64,000 nt of DNA from Actinoallomurus liliacearum (lineage in GTDB: Bacteria > Actinomycetota > Actinomycetes > Streptosporangiales > Streptosporangiaceae), in NCBI RefSeq assembly GCF_039542035.1, contig NZ_BAABHJ010000001.1:434001-498000 (forward strand), given 5' to 3'. The position numbers and the translations under genes are program-made. The notes under the pieces were generated by a model. It had not been told where the DNA came from. It ran no database searches and saw only the letters and a list, made by a program, of their open reading frames with translations. Positions 18,866 to 27,226 of the stretch are shown here, one piece after another. The stretch's first letter is position 1; each line of letters opens with the position of its first letter.

Positions 18866-19864
18866 ATGAACATCGATCTCACCAACACCACGACCCGGAA
18901 GGTGCTGGACGCGCTCAGCGCGGCCCGGCACCGGATGGGCGGCCCCGCCACCGGGAAGGTCCTCACCCTCGTCGTCTACACCGAGGAGGCCGCCCAGTAC
19001 GACGCCGTGCGCGCCTCGACCGAGGCCGCCCGCGAGCATCCCTGCCGGATCATCATCGCCATCCCCCGCAGCCCGCAGGGCGAGTCCCGGCTCGACGCGG
19101 AGGTCCGGGTCGGCGAGACCGGCCCGGGCGAGACCGTGGTCCTGCGGCTGTACGGCCAGCTGATCGACCATGCCGACTCGGTGATCCTGCCGCTGCTGGT
19201 CCCCGACACGCCCGTCGTGACCTGGTGGCCCGGCGTCGCGCCGCGCAAGCCCGCCGACGAGCCGCTCGGCGCGCTGGCACAGCGCCGCGTCACGGACGCC
19301 AAGGGCGGCACCGACCCCCTCGGCACCCTGCACCGGCTGGCCGGGGCGTACGAACCGGGCGACACCGACTTCGCCTGGACCCGCATCACCGGGTGGCGCA
19401 CGCTGCTGGCCGCGACCCTCGACCAGCCGCACGACGACATCACGCGCGCCCGCGTCGAGGCCGAGTCGCAGAACCCGAGCGCCGCGCTGCTCGCCGCGTG
19501 GCTGTCGGTACGCCTCGCGGTGCCGTGCACGGTGACCGAGTCGCACGGGCCGGGCATCACCGGCGTCCGCCTCACCACGACCGCCGGCGACATCGCCATC
19601 ACGCGCCCCGACGGCCGCGTGGCGACGCTGTCCCGCCCCGACCAGCCGGACCGCCAGGTGGCGCTGCACCGCCGGCCGACGTCCGAGCTGCTGGCGGAGG
19701 AGCTGCGCCGCCTCGACCCGGACGAGGTCTACCGCGACGCCGTCCTGCGGTTCGCCAAGGGACTCGACGAGCCCGCGGAGACGAAGGAGACCGCCGAGGC
19801 CACCGAGGCCGCGGCCGCTCCGGCCAAGGCTTCGCGCGGCGGGGGCAGGGGCAAGAAGTCGTGA
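18866..19864 (+). CDS. opcA: Glucose-6-phosphate dehydrogenase assembly protein
   Basis: OpcA, 332 residues, has no enzymatic activity of its own and supports the oligomerisation and function of Zwf in cyanobacteria and actinobacteria. Typical blocks are the N-terminal MNIDLTNTTTRKVLDALSAA, the VVTWWPGVAP segment, and TDFAWTRITGWRTLLAATLD. The C-terminus has an Ala/Glu-rich tail with RGGGRGKKS. It starts on the base after the zwf stop and its own stop overlaps the pgl start (GTGA), so zwf, opcA and pgl form one coupled operon. Confidence 0.95.
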   Translation: MNIDLTNTTTRKVLDALSAARHRMGGPATGKVLTLVVYTEEAAQYDAVRASTEAAREHPCRIIIAIPRSPQGESRLDAEVRVGETGPGETVVLRLYGQLIDHADSVILPLLVPDTPVVTWWPGVAPRKPADEPLGALAQRRVTDAKGGTDPLGTLHRLAGAYEPGDTDFAWTRITGWRTLLAATLDQPHDDITRARVEAESQNPSAALLAAWLSVRLAVPCTVTESHGPGITGVRLTTTAGDIAITRPDGRVATLSRPDQPDRQVALHRRPTSELLAEELRRLDPDEVYRDAVLRFAKGLDEPAETKETAEATEAAAAPAKASRGGGRGKKS

Positions 19865-20637
19865 CCGCTCCGTCCGTTCTGATCCACCGCGACCAGTCCC
19901 TGCTGGCCAAGGCCGCCGCCGCGCGCCTGGTGACCCGGCTGGTCGACGTTCAGGCGGCCGCCGGAGGGGCGCATCTCGTCCTCACCGGCGGCGGCGTCGG
20001 CACCGCCGTACTGGAGGAGATCGCGGCGACCCCGGCGCGGGACGCCGTCGACTGGGGTCACCTGGACATCTGGTGGGGCGACGAGCGCTACCTGCCGTCG
20101 GGTCACGAGGAGCGCAACGAGACCGGGGCCCGCAGGGCCCTGCTCGACCACGTCGACCTCGATCCGAAGCGGGTGCACCCGATGCCCTCCTCGGACTCGG
20201 GTCTGAGCCCGGAGGACGCGGCGGAGCAGTACGCCGCCGAGCTGCGGGCCGCGACCCGGCCGGAGGACCACGGGGTCGTCCCGTCCTTCGACGTGCTGAT
20301 GCTCGGCCTCGGCCCGGACACCCATGTGGCCTCGCTGTTCCCCGGCATGCCGGCGCTGTACGAGGAGGAGCGCCCGGTGGTCGCCGTGCACGGCGCGCCC
20401 AAACCGCCGCCGACCCGCATCAGCCTGACCCTGCCCGCGATCCGTACGGCGCGTGAGGTCTGGATCGTCGCGGCGGGCGAGTCGAAGGCCGGCGCGGTGC
20501 ACCTCGCGCTGTCCGACGCCGGTCCGGTCCAGGTCCCCAGCGCGGGCGCTCGCGGCCGGCAGCGCACGCTGTTCCTGCTCGACCGGGCGGCGGCGGGCGG
20601 GCTGCCGCCCGAGATGGGCCGCATCGCCTCACCCTGA
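19861..20637 (+). CDS. pgl: 6-phosphogluconolactonase
   Basis: Hydrolyses 6-phosphogluconolactone to 6-phosphogluconate, second step of the oxidative pentose phosphate pathway; 258 residues, normal for DevB-type Pgl. The strand-loop LVLTGGGVG, IWWGDERYLP and MLGLGPDTHVASLFPG motifs are present. The last usually reads DGHTASLFPG; the His is kept and Gly is Thr here. GTG 19861 overlaps the opcA stop by four bases. In related genomes secG, tpiA and pgk lie close to this point; here about 26 kb of accessory DNA follows. Confidence 0.95.
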   Translation: MTAPSVLIHRDQSLLAKAAAARLVTRLVDVQAAAGGAHLVLTGGGVGTAVLEEIAATPARDAVDWGHLDIWWGDERYLPSGHEERNETGARRALLDHVDLDPKRVHPMPSSDSGLSPEDAAEQYAAELRAATRPEDHGVVPSFDVLMLGLGPDTHVASLFPGMPALYEEERPVVAVHGAPKPPPTRISLTLPAIRTAREVWIVAAGESKAGAVHLALSDAGPVQVPSAGARGRQRTLFLLDRAAAGGLPPEMGRIASP

Positions 20638-20751
20638 GCCGTGTGCGGCTCGTCTCTCCCTGAGCGGCGTGCGGGGCTCTCGCGCCCTGCCGCCGCGCGC
20701 GGGCCCCTGGTCCCGCGCGCTCTCCCGGCCCTCGCCTCGCGCCGCGTAGGG

Positions 20752-20779
20752 CTCTCGTCCGGCGTCAGCCGGACGAGAG
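20752..20779. terminator. Hairpin between pgl and convergent methyltransferase gene
   Basis: Perfect 11-bp stem CTCTCGTCCGG / CCGGACGAGAG with a 6-base loop, overlapping the stop codon of the minus-strand methyltransferase. It probably works for both strands. The remaining bases back to pgl show nothing else. Confidence 0.65.
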
Positions 20780-21529
20780 TCCGGTGTCGGGCGTCCTGCG
20801 CAGCAGCGTGAGCATGCGCCAGGCCTCGGGAGAGTCCAGCGGCACGCCCGGGTCGAAGTCGCCGAACTGCGCCTCCACCGTCAGCCTGCCGGCGAGGCGG
20901 AGGGCGGCCTCCAACTCGGTCGCCGTCCAGAACCGGTAGGGCACCACACCCTGGATGACGTCACCGCCGTCGACGGCGATCGTCACGTGGTCGCGCACGA
21001 TCTGGGTGATCGGGTCGATCTCGTCCGACGGCTCGCCCCACCGTACGCGGGCGCTGACGCCGTCCTTCTCCACCGTCCAGGCCGCCGAGACCCGGGGCGT
21101 CTCGCCGAGCCGGTCGGCCGGGTGGCTCATCTCGATCACCGCCAGTCCGTCGTCGGCGAGGTGCGCGGCGACGCACCGCAGGTACGCGACGAAGGCGTCC
21201 AGCGTCATCAGGTGCGCCGTCGAGTCGAGCATGGTGATGACGAGGTCGAAGCGGCGACCGAGCCGGAAGTCGGTCATGTCGGCCTCGACGACCTCCAGGG
21301 GGAGCCCGCTCCCCCGCTCCCGGGCGTAGGCGCACATCGCCGGGCTGAGGTCCAGGGCGGTCGCCGCCACGCCCTGCCGGGCGAACTCCCGGGCGTGCTC
21401 GGCGGGACCCGCCGCGAGTTCGAGGACGTCGCGCGCGTCACCGGCCCAGCGCCGCAGCACGTCCACCTCGCCGCGCACGTCACGGAACGAGCAGGCCAGC
21501 TCGTACGCCCATGGATGGTCGTAGATCAC
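20765..21529 (-). CDS. Class I SAM-dependent methyltransferase
   Basis: About 254 residues, small soluble methyltransferase of unknown substrate. Motif I is VLELAAGPAEHAREFARQG, followed by the acidic LDLSPAMCAYARE and the motif-II-like FDLVITMLDSTAHL. I chose GTG 21529 (VIYDHPWAYELACSF); the open frame upstream overlaps the divergent gene and is not family-like. Only a few dozen bases separate it from the divergent FhuF-like gene. Not obviously connected to the biosynthetic island. Confidence 0.8.
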   Translation of the reverse strand: MIYDHPWAYELACSFRDVRGEVDVLRRWAGDARDVLELAAGPAEHAREFARQGVAATALDLSPAMCAYARERGSGLPLEVVEADMTDFRLGRRFDLVITMLDSTAHLMTLDAFVAYLRCVAAHLADDGLAVIEMSHPADRLGETPRVSAAWTVEKDGVSARVRWGEPSDEIDPITQIVRDHVTIAVDGGDVIQGVVPYRFWTATELEAALRLAGRLTVEAQFGDFDPGVPLDSPEAWRMLTLLRRTPDTGLSSG

Positions 21530-21601
21530 AACCCCATGCTCCCAGACCCCACGGAGTGGCGCGGTTTGACCGGGTCCGGCGCGCCCGGCAGGCTCGACGC
21601 G

Positions 21602-22288
21602 ATGGAACGCCCCGCGCACGCGACGATGGACGACGCCCTGGCCGACGTGGCCCGGGTGGGACCGTACTTCGCCGTCGATACCGACCCCGGCATCCCCGAC
21701 CATCCGCTGTGGCGGCCGCTGACCGCGCTGTACGGCCCGGCGCTGCCCGACCAGGTCGCGGCCGTCCGCCTGCGGCTGGGCACGACCGAGGACCGGGTCG
21801 CGGCCTCCCTGTTCCTCCAGGGTGTCGCGGGCCGCCTGTGGTCCCCGGCGCTGGCGACGGCCGTCCTCCACGGCCGCGTCCCGGAGCTCGTTCCGGCCCG
21901 GACGTACTGGCGGGCCGCCTCTCCCGGCCCGGTCCTGCTGGCGGCGCCGGGTGCGCCGGCCCTCGCCGCGGTCGCGGCCACCCTGCGCCGCGTCATCGTG
22001 GACGACCACCTGGTCCCGCTCGTGAGCGCCGTCCGCGCGGTGACACCGGTCGCCGAAGGGCTCCTGTGGGGCAACGCCGCCTCAGCCCTCATGGGCGCGC
22101 TGACCGTCCTGACCATGGCCAGCCCCGCGCATTCGGGGATCGCCGTGCGCCTCGTGGACGAGTTGCTGGGCGCGGCTCCCCTCCGGGGAACGGGAGACCG
22201 GGGCCCGCACGGCTTCCGGCGCCGGAGTTGCTGCCTCTATTACCGGGTCCCCGGCGGGGGCGAATGCGCCGACTGCGCCCTGACGTGA
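21602..22288 (+). CDS. FhuF-like (2Fe-2S) ferric-siderophore reductase protein
   Basis: About 228 residues ending in RRRSCCLYYRVPGGGECADC, the C-C-x10-C-x2-C 2Fe-2S signature of the FhuF C-terminal domain. Family members reduce ferric iron in siderophores in the cytoplasm. ATG 21602 (MERPAHATMDDALADVARV) gives a typical N-terminus; ATG 21536 would add 22 residues but sits almost on the start of the divergent methyltransferase. No siderophore genes or iron-box operator are visible nearby, so the partner is elsewhere. Confidence 0.78.
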   Translation: MERPAHATMDDALADVARVGPYFAVDTDPGIPDHPLWRPLTALYGPALPDQVAAVRLRLGTTEDRVAASLFLQGVAGRLWSPALATAVLHGRVPELVPARTYWRAASPGPVLLAAPGAPALAAVAATLRRVIVDDHLVPLVSAVRAVTPVAEGLLWGNAASALMGALTVLTMASPAHSGIAVRLVDELLGAAPLRGTGDRGPHGFRRRSCCLYYRVPGGGECADCALT

Positions 22289-22431
22289 GAGACGCATGAC
22301 CACCGGCGATCGCTGCTCGAGGTGAGACGAAACGCCCCGGCGAGGCCGTCACGCGCAGCGCGGATGACGACAGGACCTGGACGGCCGTGGGCGAATCCCG
22401 GGCCACGCCGGAAGGCTGACGCCGAGCTCGC

Positions 22432-23070
22432 CTACGGCCGGGCCACGACGGCGTGCACCAGACCGTAGGCGACCGCCTCCTCGGCGGTCAGGAGACGATC
22501 GCGCCGGGCGTCCTCGCGGATCTCGTCGACCTCGCGACCGGTCGTCTCGGCGAGCCGGATGTAGAAGGTGTCGACGAGGCGTCGATACTCCTCTTCTCGC
22601 GCTGCGACGTCCGTGGCGCCGCCGCCCGCGAGGCTCGCCCTGGGCTCGGCCAGCCGCAGCACCGCGTGGGGCGTCATCTCGCTTCGTCGCGCGGCGGTGA
22701 GCACGGCGAGCGGCGGCCCGCCGACCTGGCCGATGACGACCACTTGGACCGGACAGGTGACCTCGTTCACCGTGTCCGCGGTGGCGAACGCCGCCTCGAG
22801 CTCCCCGTCCGGCGTCTGCAGGTGAAGCCGGACCGGCTCCTCCCCTGCCGCGTCGAGCGTCACCAGCCTCGCGCACAGCTCCGCGGCCCGTGCGCCGTCC
22901 AAATGGCCGGTGGCCAGGATGATCCGGTGCTCCAGCAACCGGTCGCGGAGCGGGTCGGCCTCGTCCGGCGCGAGTGACCCGCCCGGCGGAAACGGCCGTC
23001 CCGGCCAGGACGGTCCAGACGGGCGGGCCGGATCGTCGGGGAACTCCGGCGGGAACGACGGCATCGTCAT
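22432..23070 (-). CDS. ClpP-like protein lacking catalytic Ser and His
   Basis: 212 residues with the ClpP/crotonase-like fold: RIILATGHLDGARAAELCARLVTL, then CPVQVVVIGQVGGPPLAVLTAA, and a C-terminal handle with TGREVDEIREDARRDRLLTAEEAVAYGLVH. In active ClpP the nucleophilic Ser lies in a GxAxSM segment and the His about 25 residues later in an IMIHQP-type strand. Here these positions read GQVGGPPL and VLRLAEP, so neither is present. The Asp-like handle region is kept. It is therefore either a structural ClpP partner or a retired protease. The N-terminal 35 residues are Pro-rich. No Clp ATPase is nearby. Confidence 0.72.
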   Translation of the reverse strand: MTMPSFPPEFPDDPARPSGPSWPGRPFPPGGSLAPDEADPLRDRLLEHRIILATGHLDGARAAELCARLVTLDAAGEEPVRLHLQTPDGELEAAFATADTVNEVTCPVQVVVIGQVGGPPLAVLTAARRSEMTPHAVLRLAEPRASLAGGGATDVAAREEEYRRLVDTFYIRLAETTGREVDEIREDARRDRLLTAEEAVAYGLVHAVVARP

Positions 23071-23217
23071 CGGGCACCTCCTCGGCGGACTCCCTGACGA
23101 CGATAGCCGCTACGTCACCCGTGGACCGCTCCCCGAGGTGGGTCACGCCATCATCGGACAGACCGAGCCGATCACCGAGTTCCTCCGGGCCTGACGTGAT
23201 GCCACGCAGCGCCGCGG

Positions 23218-23751
23218 TCAGCACCCCACGGAGGCTCCCGGGCTCGACGCGAGGATGCGCTCGACGTCCATCAGGTGGTGACGGCTCTCGTGTACGGCTC
23301 GTTTGGCGATCTCCTCGATCGTGCGTCTCTCCCCGGCGCGGGCGCCGTACCACGGCCACTGCTCCGGGCGTACGCCCGTGAGCGTCGCCGCGAGCCGGTC
23401 GGCGCACGCGCCGAGATCGGCCGCGAGGGCCTCCGGATCGAGCCGGTCGTACGCGCCCCTGGCGACGACGGCGTCGTGGTCGATCACCTCCAGCACGCCT
23501 CCGGGCTCGCTGAGCACGGCCCGCACGCGCCGGTCGAACAGCGCGTACACGTCCCGCAGATGCCCCGCGTACTCCAGTGGCGACCACACTCCCCGCTGCG
23601 GACGTACGCGGAGCTCGGCGCGCCGCCCCTCGTCGACCGCGCGGCCGACGAGCCGGTCCCGGTGCAGGGCCGAGAACCGGCGGATCAGGCCGGGCGTCTC
23701 CTCCGCCTCGATCTCCGCAGGCTCGAAGCCGCACTCCGCGCAGGTCTCCAT
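23218..23751 (-). CDS. DinB-like / mycothiol-type four-helix protein
   Basis: 177 residues. Starts at ATG 23751 with METCAECGFEPAEI, giving a CxxC pair, then a DinB-like four-helix bundle with VWSPLEYAGHLRDVYALFDRR and a later HESRHHLMDV. The spaced His residues (GHLRDV; HESRHH) match the metal-binding His set of DinB-family thiol-transferase-like proteins. Function unknown; relatives act in thiol-dependent detoxification in bacillithiol or mycothiol users. It stands alone on the minus strand. Confidence 0.75.
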   Translation of the reverse strand: METCAECGFEPAEIEAEETPGLIRRFSALHRDRLVGRAVDEGRRAELRVRPQRGVWSPLEYAGHLRDVYALFDRRVRAVLSEPGGVLEVIDHDAVVARGAYDRLDPEALAADLGACADRLAATLTGVRPEQWPWYGARAGERRTIEEIAKRAVHESRHHLMDVERILASSPGASVGC

Positions 23752-23884
23752 GACTAAGAGTGTTTCCCCGGAGGCGCGGCTGGAACGGTCCTGACGGAGC
23801 GGGCGAGCGGCCGGTTCGGGCGCAGGCCTGCGGGGTCCGCCGTGAGCACCGGCCGGAGCGGGCCGTCTGCCGTGCTCCGGCACC

Positions 23885-24826
23885 TCAGATCCCGACCTGC
23901 GCGTATACGTGCTGGGGGCGTTCGGTGCGGGCGCCGTCGAGCAGCCACCCGCGTTCCCGGGCGAGCTTCATGGCGCACTCGACCACCGCCCGCACGTGGG
24001 ACGACTTGTCGCCGGTGCGCCACAGCACCGACCACGGGTACACCGCGTCGGGCCCGACCAGCCGCCGCCACACCACCTGCGGCGAGGCAGGCACGCCCGA
24101 CGCGGGTACGCAGTAGACGCAGCGGCCGCGGCTGACCGGCAGGAGGGCACCGTGGACGTGGTCGCTGCTGCCGTGGTAAGGCGTGGGAACGACGTCGGCC
24201 GACCGGCACAGTTCAATGACGAGCTGGTTGAACTCGGGCGTCTGGTCGTCGTCGGACAACATGACGCGTTCGTCGGCGAGCATCTTCACCGGGACGGTCT
24301 CCATCCCGGCGAGGCGATGGTCGGCCGAGACCAGCACTCCGAGGCGGTCCAGCCGGAAGACCTTGGACGCGATCTCCGGCGGCGTCAGGAAGGCGCGGCC
24401 GAAGCCCACGTCGAGCCGGCCGTCGCTCAGCCACTGGTACTGCTGGGGAAGACTGGCCCCGACCTGGTGGATCTTCAGATCCGGGAAGCGCTCCTGGACC
24501 TCGTTGAGGACCAGGGGCATCGAGTCGTACGAGGGGTCGAGGATGCCGACGCGCAGAGTGGGTCGTTCCCGTTCGCTCCTTGCGAGCGCGACCGCGCGGT
24601 CGACCTGAGCGAGGATCTTCCTGGCCTCGGCGAGGAAGGTCTTGCCGCAGCCGGTGAGCTTGACATGGTGGGTACTACGGTCCAAAAGGCGTACGCCCAG
24701 CTCTCGTTCCAGCAGGCGAAGCTGCTGGCTGAGTGCGGATTGGCCGATGTGGTGACGTTGAGCCGCCCGTCCGAAGTGTAGTTCCTCAGCGAGGATAACG
24801 AAGTAACGCAGCTGGCGAAGTTCCAC
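23885..24826 (-). CDS. LysR-family transcriptional regulator
   Basis: 313-residue LTTR. The N-terminal winged helix is standard (VELRQLRYFVILAEELHFGRAAQ, then QSALSQQLRLLERELGVRLLDR), followed by a substrate-binding regulatory domain beginning TLRVGILDPSYDSMPLV. Start GTG 24826 has GGGGAG five bases upstream; the ORF extends further but without a site. It is divergent from the RraA-like gene, the usual LTTR layout, and a T-N11-A palindrome lies between them. It probably controls the RraA-like/M14-like pair; whether it governs the rest of the island is open. Confidence 0.93.
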   Translation of the reverse strand: MELRQLRYFVILAEELHFGRAAQRHHIGQSALSQQLRLLERELGVRLLDRSTHHVKLTGCGKTFLAEARKILAQVDRAVALARSERERPTLRVGILDPSYDSMPLVLNEVQERFPDLKIHQVGASLPQQYQWLSDGRLDVGFGRAFLTPPEIASKVFRLDRLGVLVSADHRLAGMETVPVKMLADERVMLSDDDQTPEFNQLVIELCRSADVVPTPYHGSSDHVHGALLPVSRGRCVYCVPASGVPASPQVVWRRLVGPDAVYPWSVLWRTGDKSSHVRAVVECAMKLARERGWLLDGARTERPQHVYAQVGI

Positions 24827-25157
24827 GCAAACTCCCCAACAACTGGACCAATGATCTGCCGCTGCGATTATGCAACAGACAGTCCACGCACTCTGAGGTA
24901 CCGATTTATGACTATGTGTCAGCTCGATTGTTTCGTTCCAACACGTCACTGATCGTTTTCCGGCGTCTACGGCATGAAGAGGCTCGTCAGGCCGCCGTTA
25001 TCACCTGAGGTGATGACGTGTCCTGGTATCGTAATTTCCGTTATATACGGCCTTGGCGTTAACTACTGACCATCTTGTCGGATCAGGAGGCCAGCGGGTG
25101 TCAGGGCATGAAACACAGACCGGATCCGGCCAACTGACGACCACCCGGGGGCACCAC
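24827..25157. other. LysR/RraA divergent control region
   Basis: This 331-bp region is visibly richer in A/T than the rest of the window, as expected for a regulated promoter. It contains the LTTR-type box described separately and a TTATATA -10-like sequence at 25041-25047, about 35 bases downstream of the box centre. No small ORF with a good ribosome site is apparent. Confidence 0.55.
25001..25013. promoter_or_regulatory. LysR-type T-N11-A operator
   Basis: TCACCTGAGGTGA is a perfect dyad (ATCACC-TGA-GGTGAT when extended one base each side) that fits the T-N11-A rule for LysR-family sites. It lies between the LysR gene and its divergent neighbour. Confidence 0.5.
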
Positions 25158-25790
25158 ATGGACGTTGACGATCTGTTTGATGTAGCGACCGTCTGCGATA
25201 TATCCGACTCCTGTGATCAGCTCGGTGTGCCGTGCGTCCGCACGGGAAAGATCAGGCCCGTCTACGCAGGATGCGCTCCCTTCGCCGGCACGATCACCAC
25301 GGTCTCGCTCCGGCCGGGCCGCGGCACGCGACTGACCTCCCTCATCCGGATCTTCGAGGACACGGAGGACGACGCGGTCCTCGTCGACCTGGGCGAGCGA
25401 ACGGACGTGCAGTGCTGGGGCACCCTGCTCGCGACGGCCGCCCTGCGCTTCGGCGTGCGCGCCGCCCTGGTGAACGGCGCCACCCGCGACGCCGACCAAC
25501 TCGCCGCGCTCGGGTTCCCGACGTTCGCCCGCGGCACCCATCCCGCGAGCATGCGGGGACGGCTCTCCCTCACCGGCATGGGGGGCGACGTCGTCGTCGA
25601 GGGCCGCCCGGTGATCTCCGGATGCGCCGTCGCGGCCGATCCGAATGGCGTGGTCTTCCTTCCGCGAGAGCACGCCGACAAGGTCTTCGATCTCGCTCGG
25701 CAAATCGCCGCGGCGGAACAGCGGCTGCTCGATCGGATCCGCAGCGTCAGCCGTCCGACCACCGAAGCGCTGGACACCATACTCCCCTGA
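25158..25790 (+). CDS. RraA-like protein (HMG/oxaloacetate-type aldolase family)
   Basis: 210 residues of the RraA fold. Class II 4-hydroxy-4-methyl-2-oxoglutarate aldolases and oxaloacetate decarboxylases belong here, as do non-enzymatic RNase E inhibitors. Family blocks: LFDVATVCDISDSCDQLGV, a substrate-site Arg/Asp pair in VNGATRDADQLAALGFPTFARG, and ISGCAVAADPNGVVFLPREHA. I selected ATG 25158 (MDVDDLFDVATV) after a GGGGG run; the upstream extension is not family-like. It lies 20 bases before the M14-like gene, so an operon is likely. In the island it could cleave or decarboxylate a small oxo-acid; this is inference. Confidence 0.85.
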   Translation: MDVDDLFDVATVCDISDSCDQLGVPCVRTGKIRPVYAGCAPFAGTITTVSLRPGRGTRLTSLIRIFEDTEDDAVLVDLGERTDVQCWGTLLATAALRFGVRAALVNGATRDADQLAALGFPTFARGTHPASMRGRLSLTGMGGDVVVEGRPVISGCAVAADPNGVVFLPREHADKVFDLARQIAAAEQRLLDRIRSVSRPTTEALDTILP

Positions 25791-25810
25791 GAAGGAACGG
25801 CGGTCACAGG

Positions 25811-26905
25811 ATGAGCTACACGGCCCAGTTCGCCCAGACCTACACGCAGGCCCGCGAGATGTTCCTGGAAGCGGCGGACCTGGCCGGCGCGGACATCACC
25901 TCTTTCCTCAATGACTGCGGGAAAGCGCCCGACGGCGGCGAACTGCGCACGGATGTCGCCTGGATCGGCCCTCGCGACGCCGAATCGGTGCTCGTACTCG
26001 TCTCCGGCACACACGGCGTCGAGGGATTCTGTGGCTCCGCTTGTCAGATCGGATTTTTGCGCGAATCCATCCTTGATAAAGCGCCGACCGGAACCGCCGT
26101 CCTCATGGTCCACGCCCTTAATCCGTACGGCTTCGCCTACCAGCGGCGAGTCAATGAGGACAATATCGACCTCAACCGCAACTTCGTCGACCACGACGCT
26201 CCGCCGCACAACCCGGCGTACGACGAACTGCACGCCGCGCTGGTCCCGGCCTCGTGGACCGGCCCGGAGAAGACCGAGGCGAACCGCTTCCTCGCCGAGG
26301 TCGCCGCGGAGCACGGGCTGCGTTACCTCCAGGAGTCGATCACCCATGGGCAGTACCGTCATCCCGACGGCCTGTTCTACGGCGGCACCTCTCCGGCGTG
26401 GTCGCACCGGCTGCTCCGCACGATCGTCCACGACTTCCTGATCGGGTTCCCCCGGATCGCCTACATCGATCTGCACACCGGCCTGGGTCCACGGGGCTAC
26501 GGCGAGCCGATCTTCCGCGGCGGGCTGGACAGCGGTGCCCTCGACCGGGCCCGCGCCTGGTACGGCGACCAGCTCACGATGTCCGAGGACGGGACGTCGA
26601 GCTCGACGCCGATCATCGGCAACACGGCGAGCCTGGTCGCCCGTGAGCTCTCCCCCGGCCAGGAGCTCACCGCGATCACGCTGGAGTTCGGCACCCTCTC
26701 CGGCGCCGAGGTGCTCGACGCTCTGCGCGCCGACAACTGGCTGCACCTGCAGGCCGACCCGGACCCCGAGCTCGCGGCGAGCATCAAGCTCCAGATCCGG
26801 AACGCCTTCTACCCGTCGGCGTGCGACTGGCGCAGCGCCGTCTGGTCGCGCGCCAAGGAGATCTTCGGGCAGGCCTTCTCGGTCGCCCGCCCCGTGGTCG
26901 GCTGA
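25811..26905 (+). CDS. M14-like zinc hydrolase (DUF2817 family)
   Basis: 364 residues of the DUF2817 branch of zinc carboxypeptidases and succinylglutamate desuccinylases. The zinc ligands are visible as the H-x2-E of SGTHGVEGFCG and the His of YIDLHTGLGPRG; EDNIDLNRNFVDHD supplies the conserved NR pair, and the catalytic Glu lies in ITLEFGTLSG. Such enzymes hydrolyse C-terminal amino acids or N-acyl groups from small molecules. ATG 25811 follows AAGGAAC at 25793. Co-transcribed with the RraA-like gene. It is a candidate for removing a protecting residue or trimming the island's product. Confidence 0.85.
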   Translation: MSYTAQFAQTYTQAREMFLEAADLAGADITSFLNDCGKAPDGGELRTDVAWIGPRDAESVLVLVSGTHGVEGFCGSACQIGFLRESILDKAPTGTAVLMVHALNPYGFAYQRRVNEDNIDLNRNFVDHDAPPHNPAYDELHAALVPASWTGPEKTEANRFLAEVAAEHGLRYLQESITHGQYRHPDGLFYGGTSPAWSHRLLRTIVHDFLIGFPRIAYIDLHTGLGPRGYGEPIFRGGLDSGALDRARAWYGDQLTMSEDGTSSSTPIIGNTASLVARELSPGQELTAITLEFGTLSGAEVLDALRADNWLHLQADPDPELAASIKLQIRNAFYPSACDWRSAVWSRAKEIFGQAFSVARPVVG

Positions 26906-27014
26906 TCGGAGTCCGCCCGCCTGAACTCGTCGCGGCCGGTCGTGCGCAGAGCGCGGCCGGCCGTGACGCATGTCAGGCCTAGAACGGCACGCGCATAGCC
27001 AGGACACCAAAAAA

Positions 27015-27057
27015 GCGACAAACGACCCTCCGCTCGTGCGGAGTAGCAGTCTGTCGC
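27015..27057. terminator. Nested hairpin terminator, U-tract on the minus strand
   Basis: Outer stem GCGACA (27015-27020) with TGTCGC (27052-27057); inner stem CTCCGC / GCGGAG (27028-27043) with a 4-base loop. Six A residues precede it on the plus strand, so transcripts from the minus strand would end in U6, a classic intrinsic terminator and rare in this GC-rich DNA. On the plus strand it ends the M14-like transcript with only a CTTT tail. Confidence 0.65.
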
Positions 27058-27096
27058 CTTTGCTCATATTTCCTGGCTTCCACTTCTATATGCCGA

Positions 27097-27120
27097 CATG
27101 TAACTAGTTATAGCGGTTAC
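27097..27120. promoter_or_regulatory. Repeated operator-like element, copy 1 (upstream of asd)
   Basis: CATGTAAC, a variable 5-base stretch, ATAGCGGTTAC. The dyad is GTAAC-N11-GTTAC, 21 bp or two helical turns. A second copy at 38898-38921 has the same outer sequence and the same N11 spacing. A perfect palindrome TAACTAGTTA overlaps copy 1, and a TATAGC -10-like hexamer lies inside, so a repressor bound here would block the promoter. Confidence 0.65.
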
Positions 27121-27226
27121 GCTCTCCCTGGTACACCACTAGGCCGGGAACGGCCACGTCCCGGTCTTCCTCTCTCGGTGGCGCACGCGCGTCGCCGCTC
27201 TCACCACCAGGAAAGGAAGGTGCGCG

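Larger units (their letters stand above)
26906..27226. other. Intergenic control region upstream of asd
   Basis: This 321-bp region holds a terminator-like double hairpin (27015-27057) and then an AT-rich promoter zone with the repeated operator element (27097-27120). The asd start is set by GGAAAGGAAGG at 27210-27220. No further gene is seen. Confidence 0.6.

Noticed and set aside
27028..27043. A guanidine-II (mini-ykkC) hairpin, since the minus-strand loop reads ACGA
   Set aside because: Only one hairpin has this loop, while the riboswitch needs two; the U6 tail makes it a terminator.
26809..27067. Minus-strand start MSKGDRLLLRTSG reading through the terminator hairpin
   Set aside because: No good ribosome site, and the frame continues antisense through the M14-like gene.
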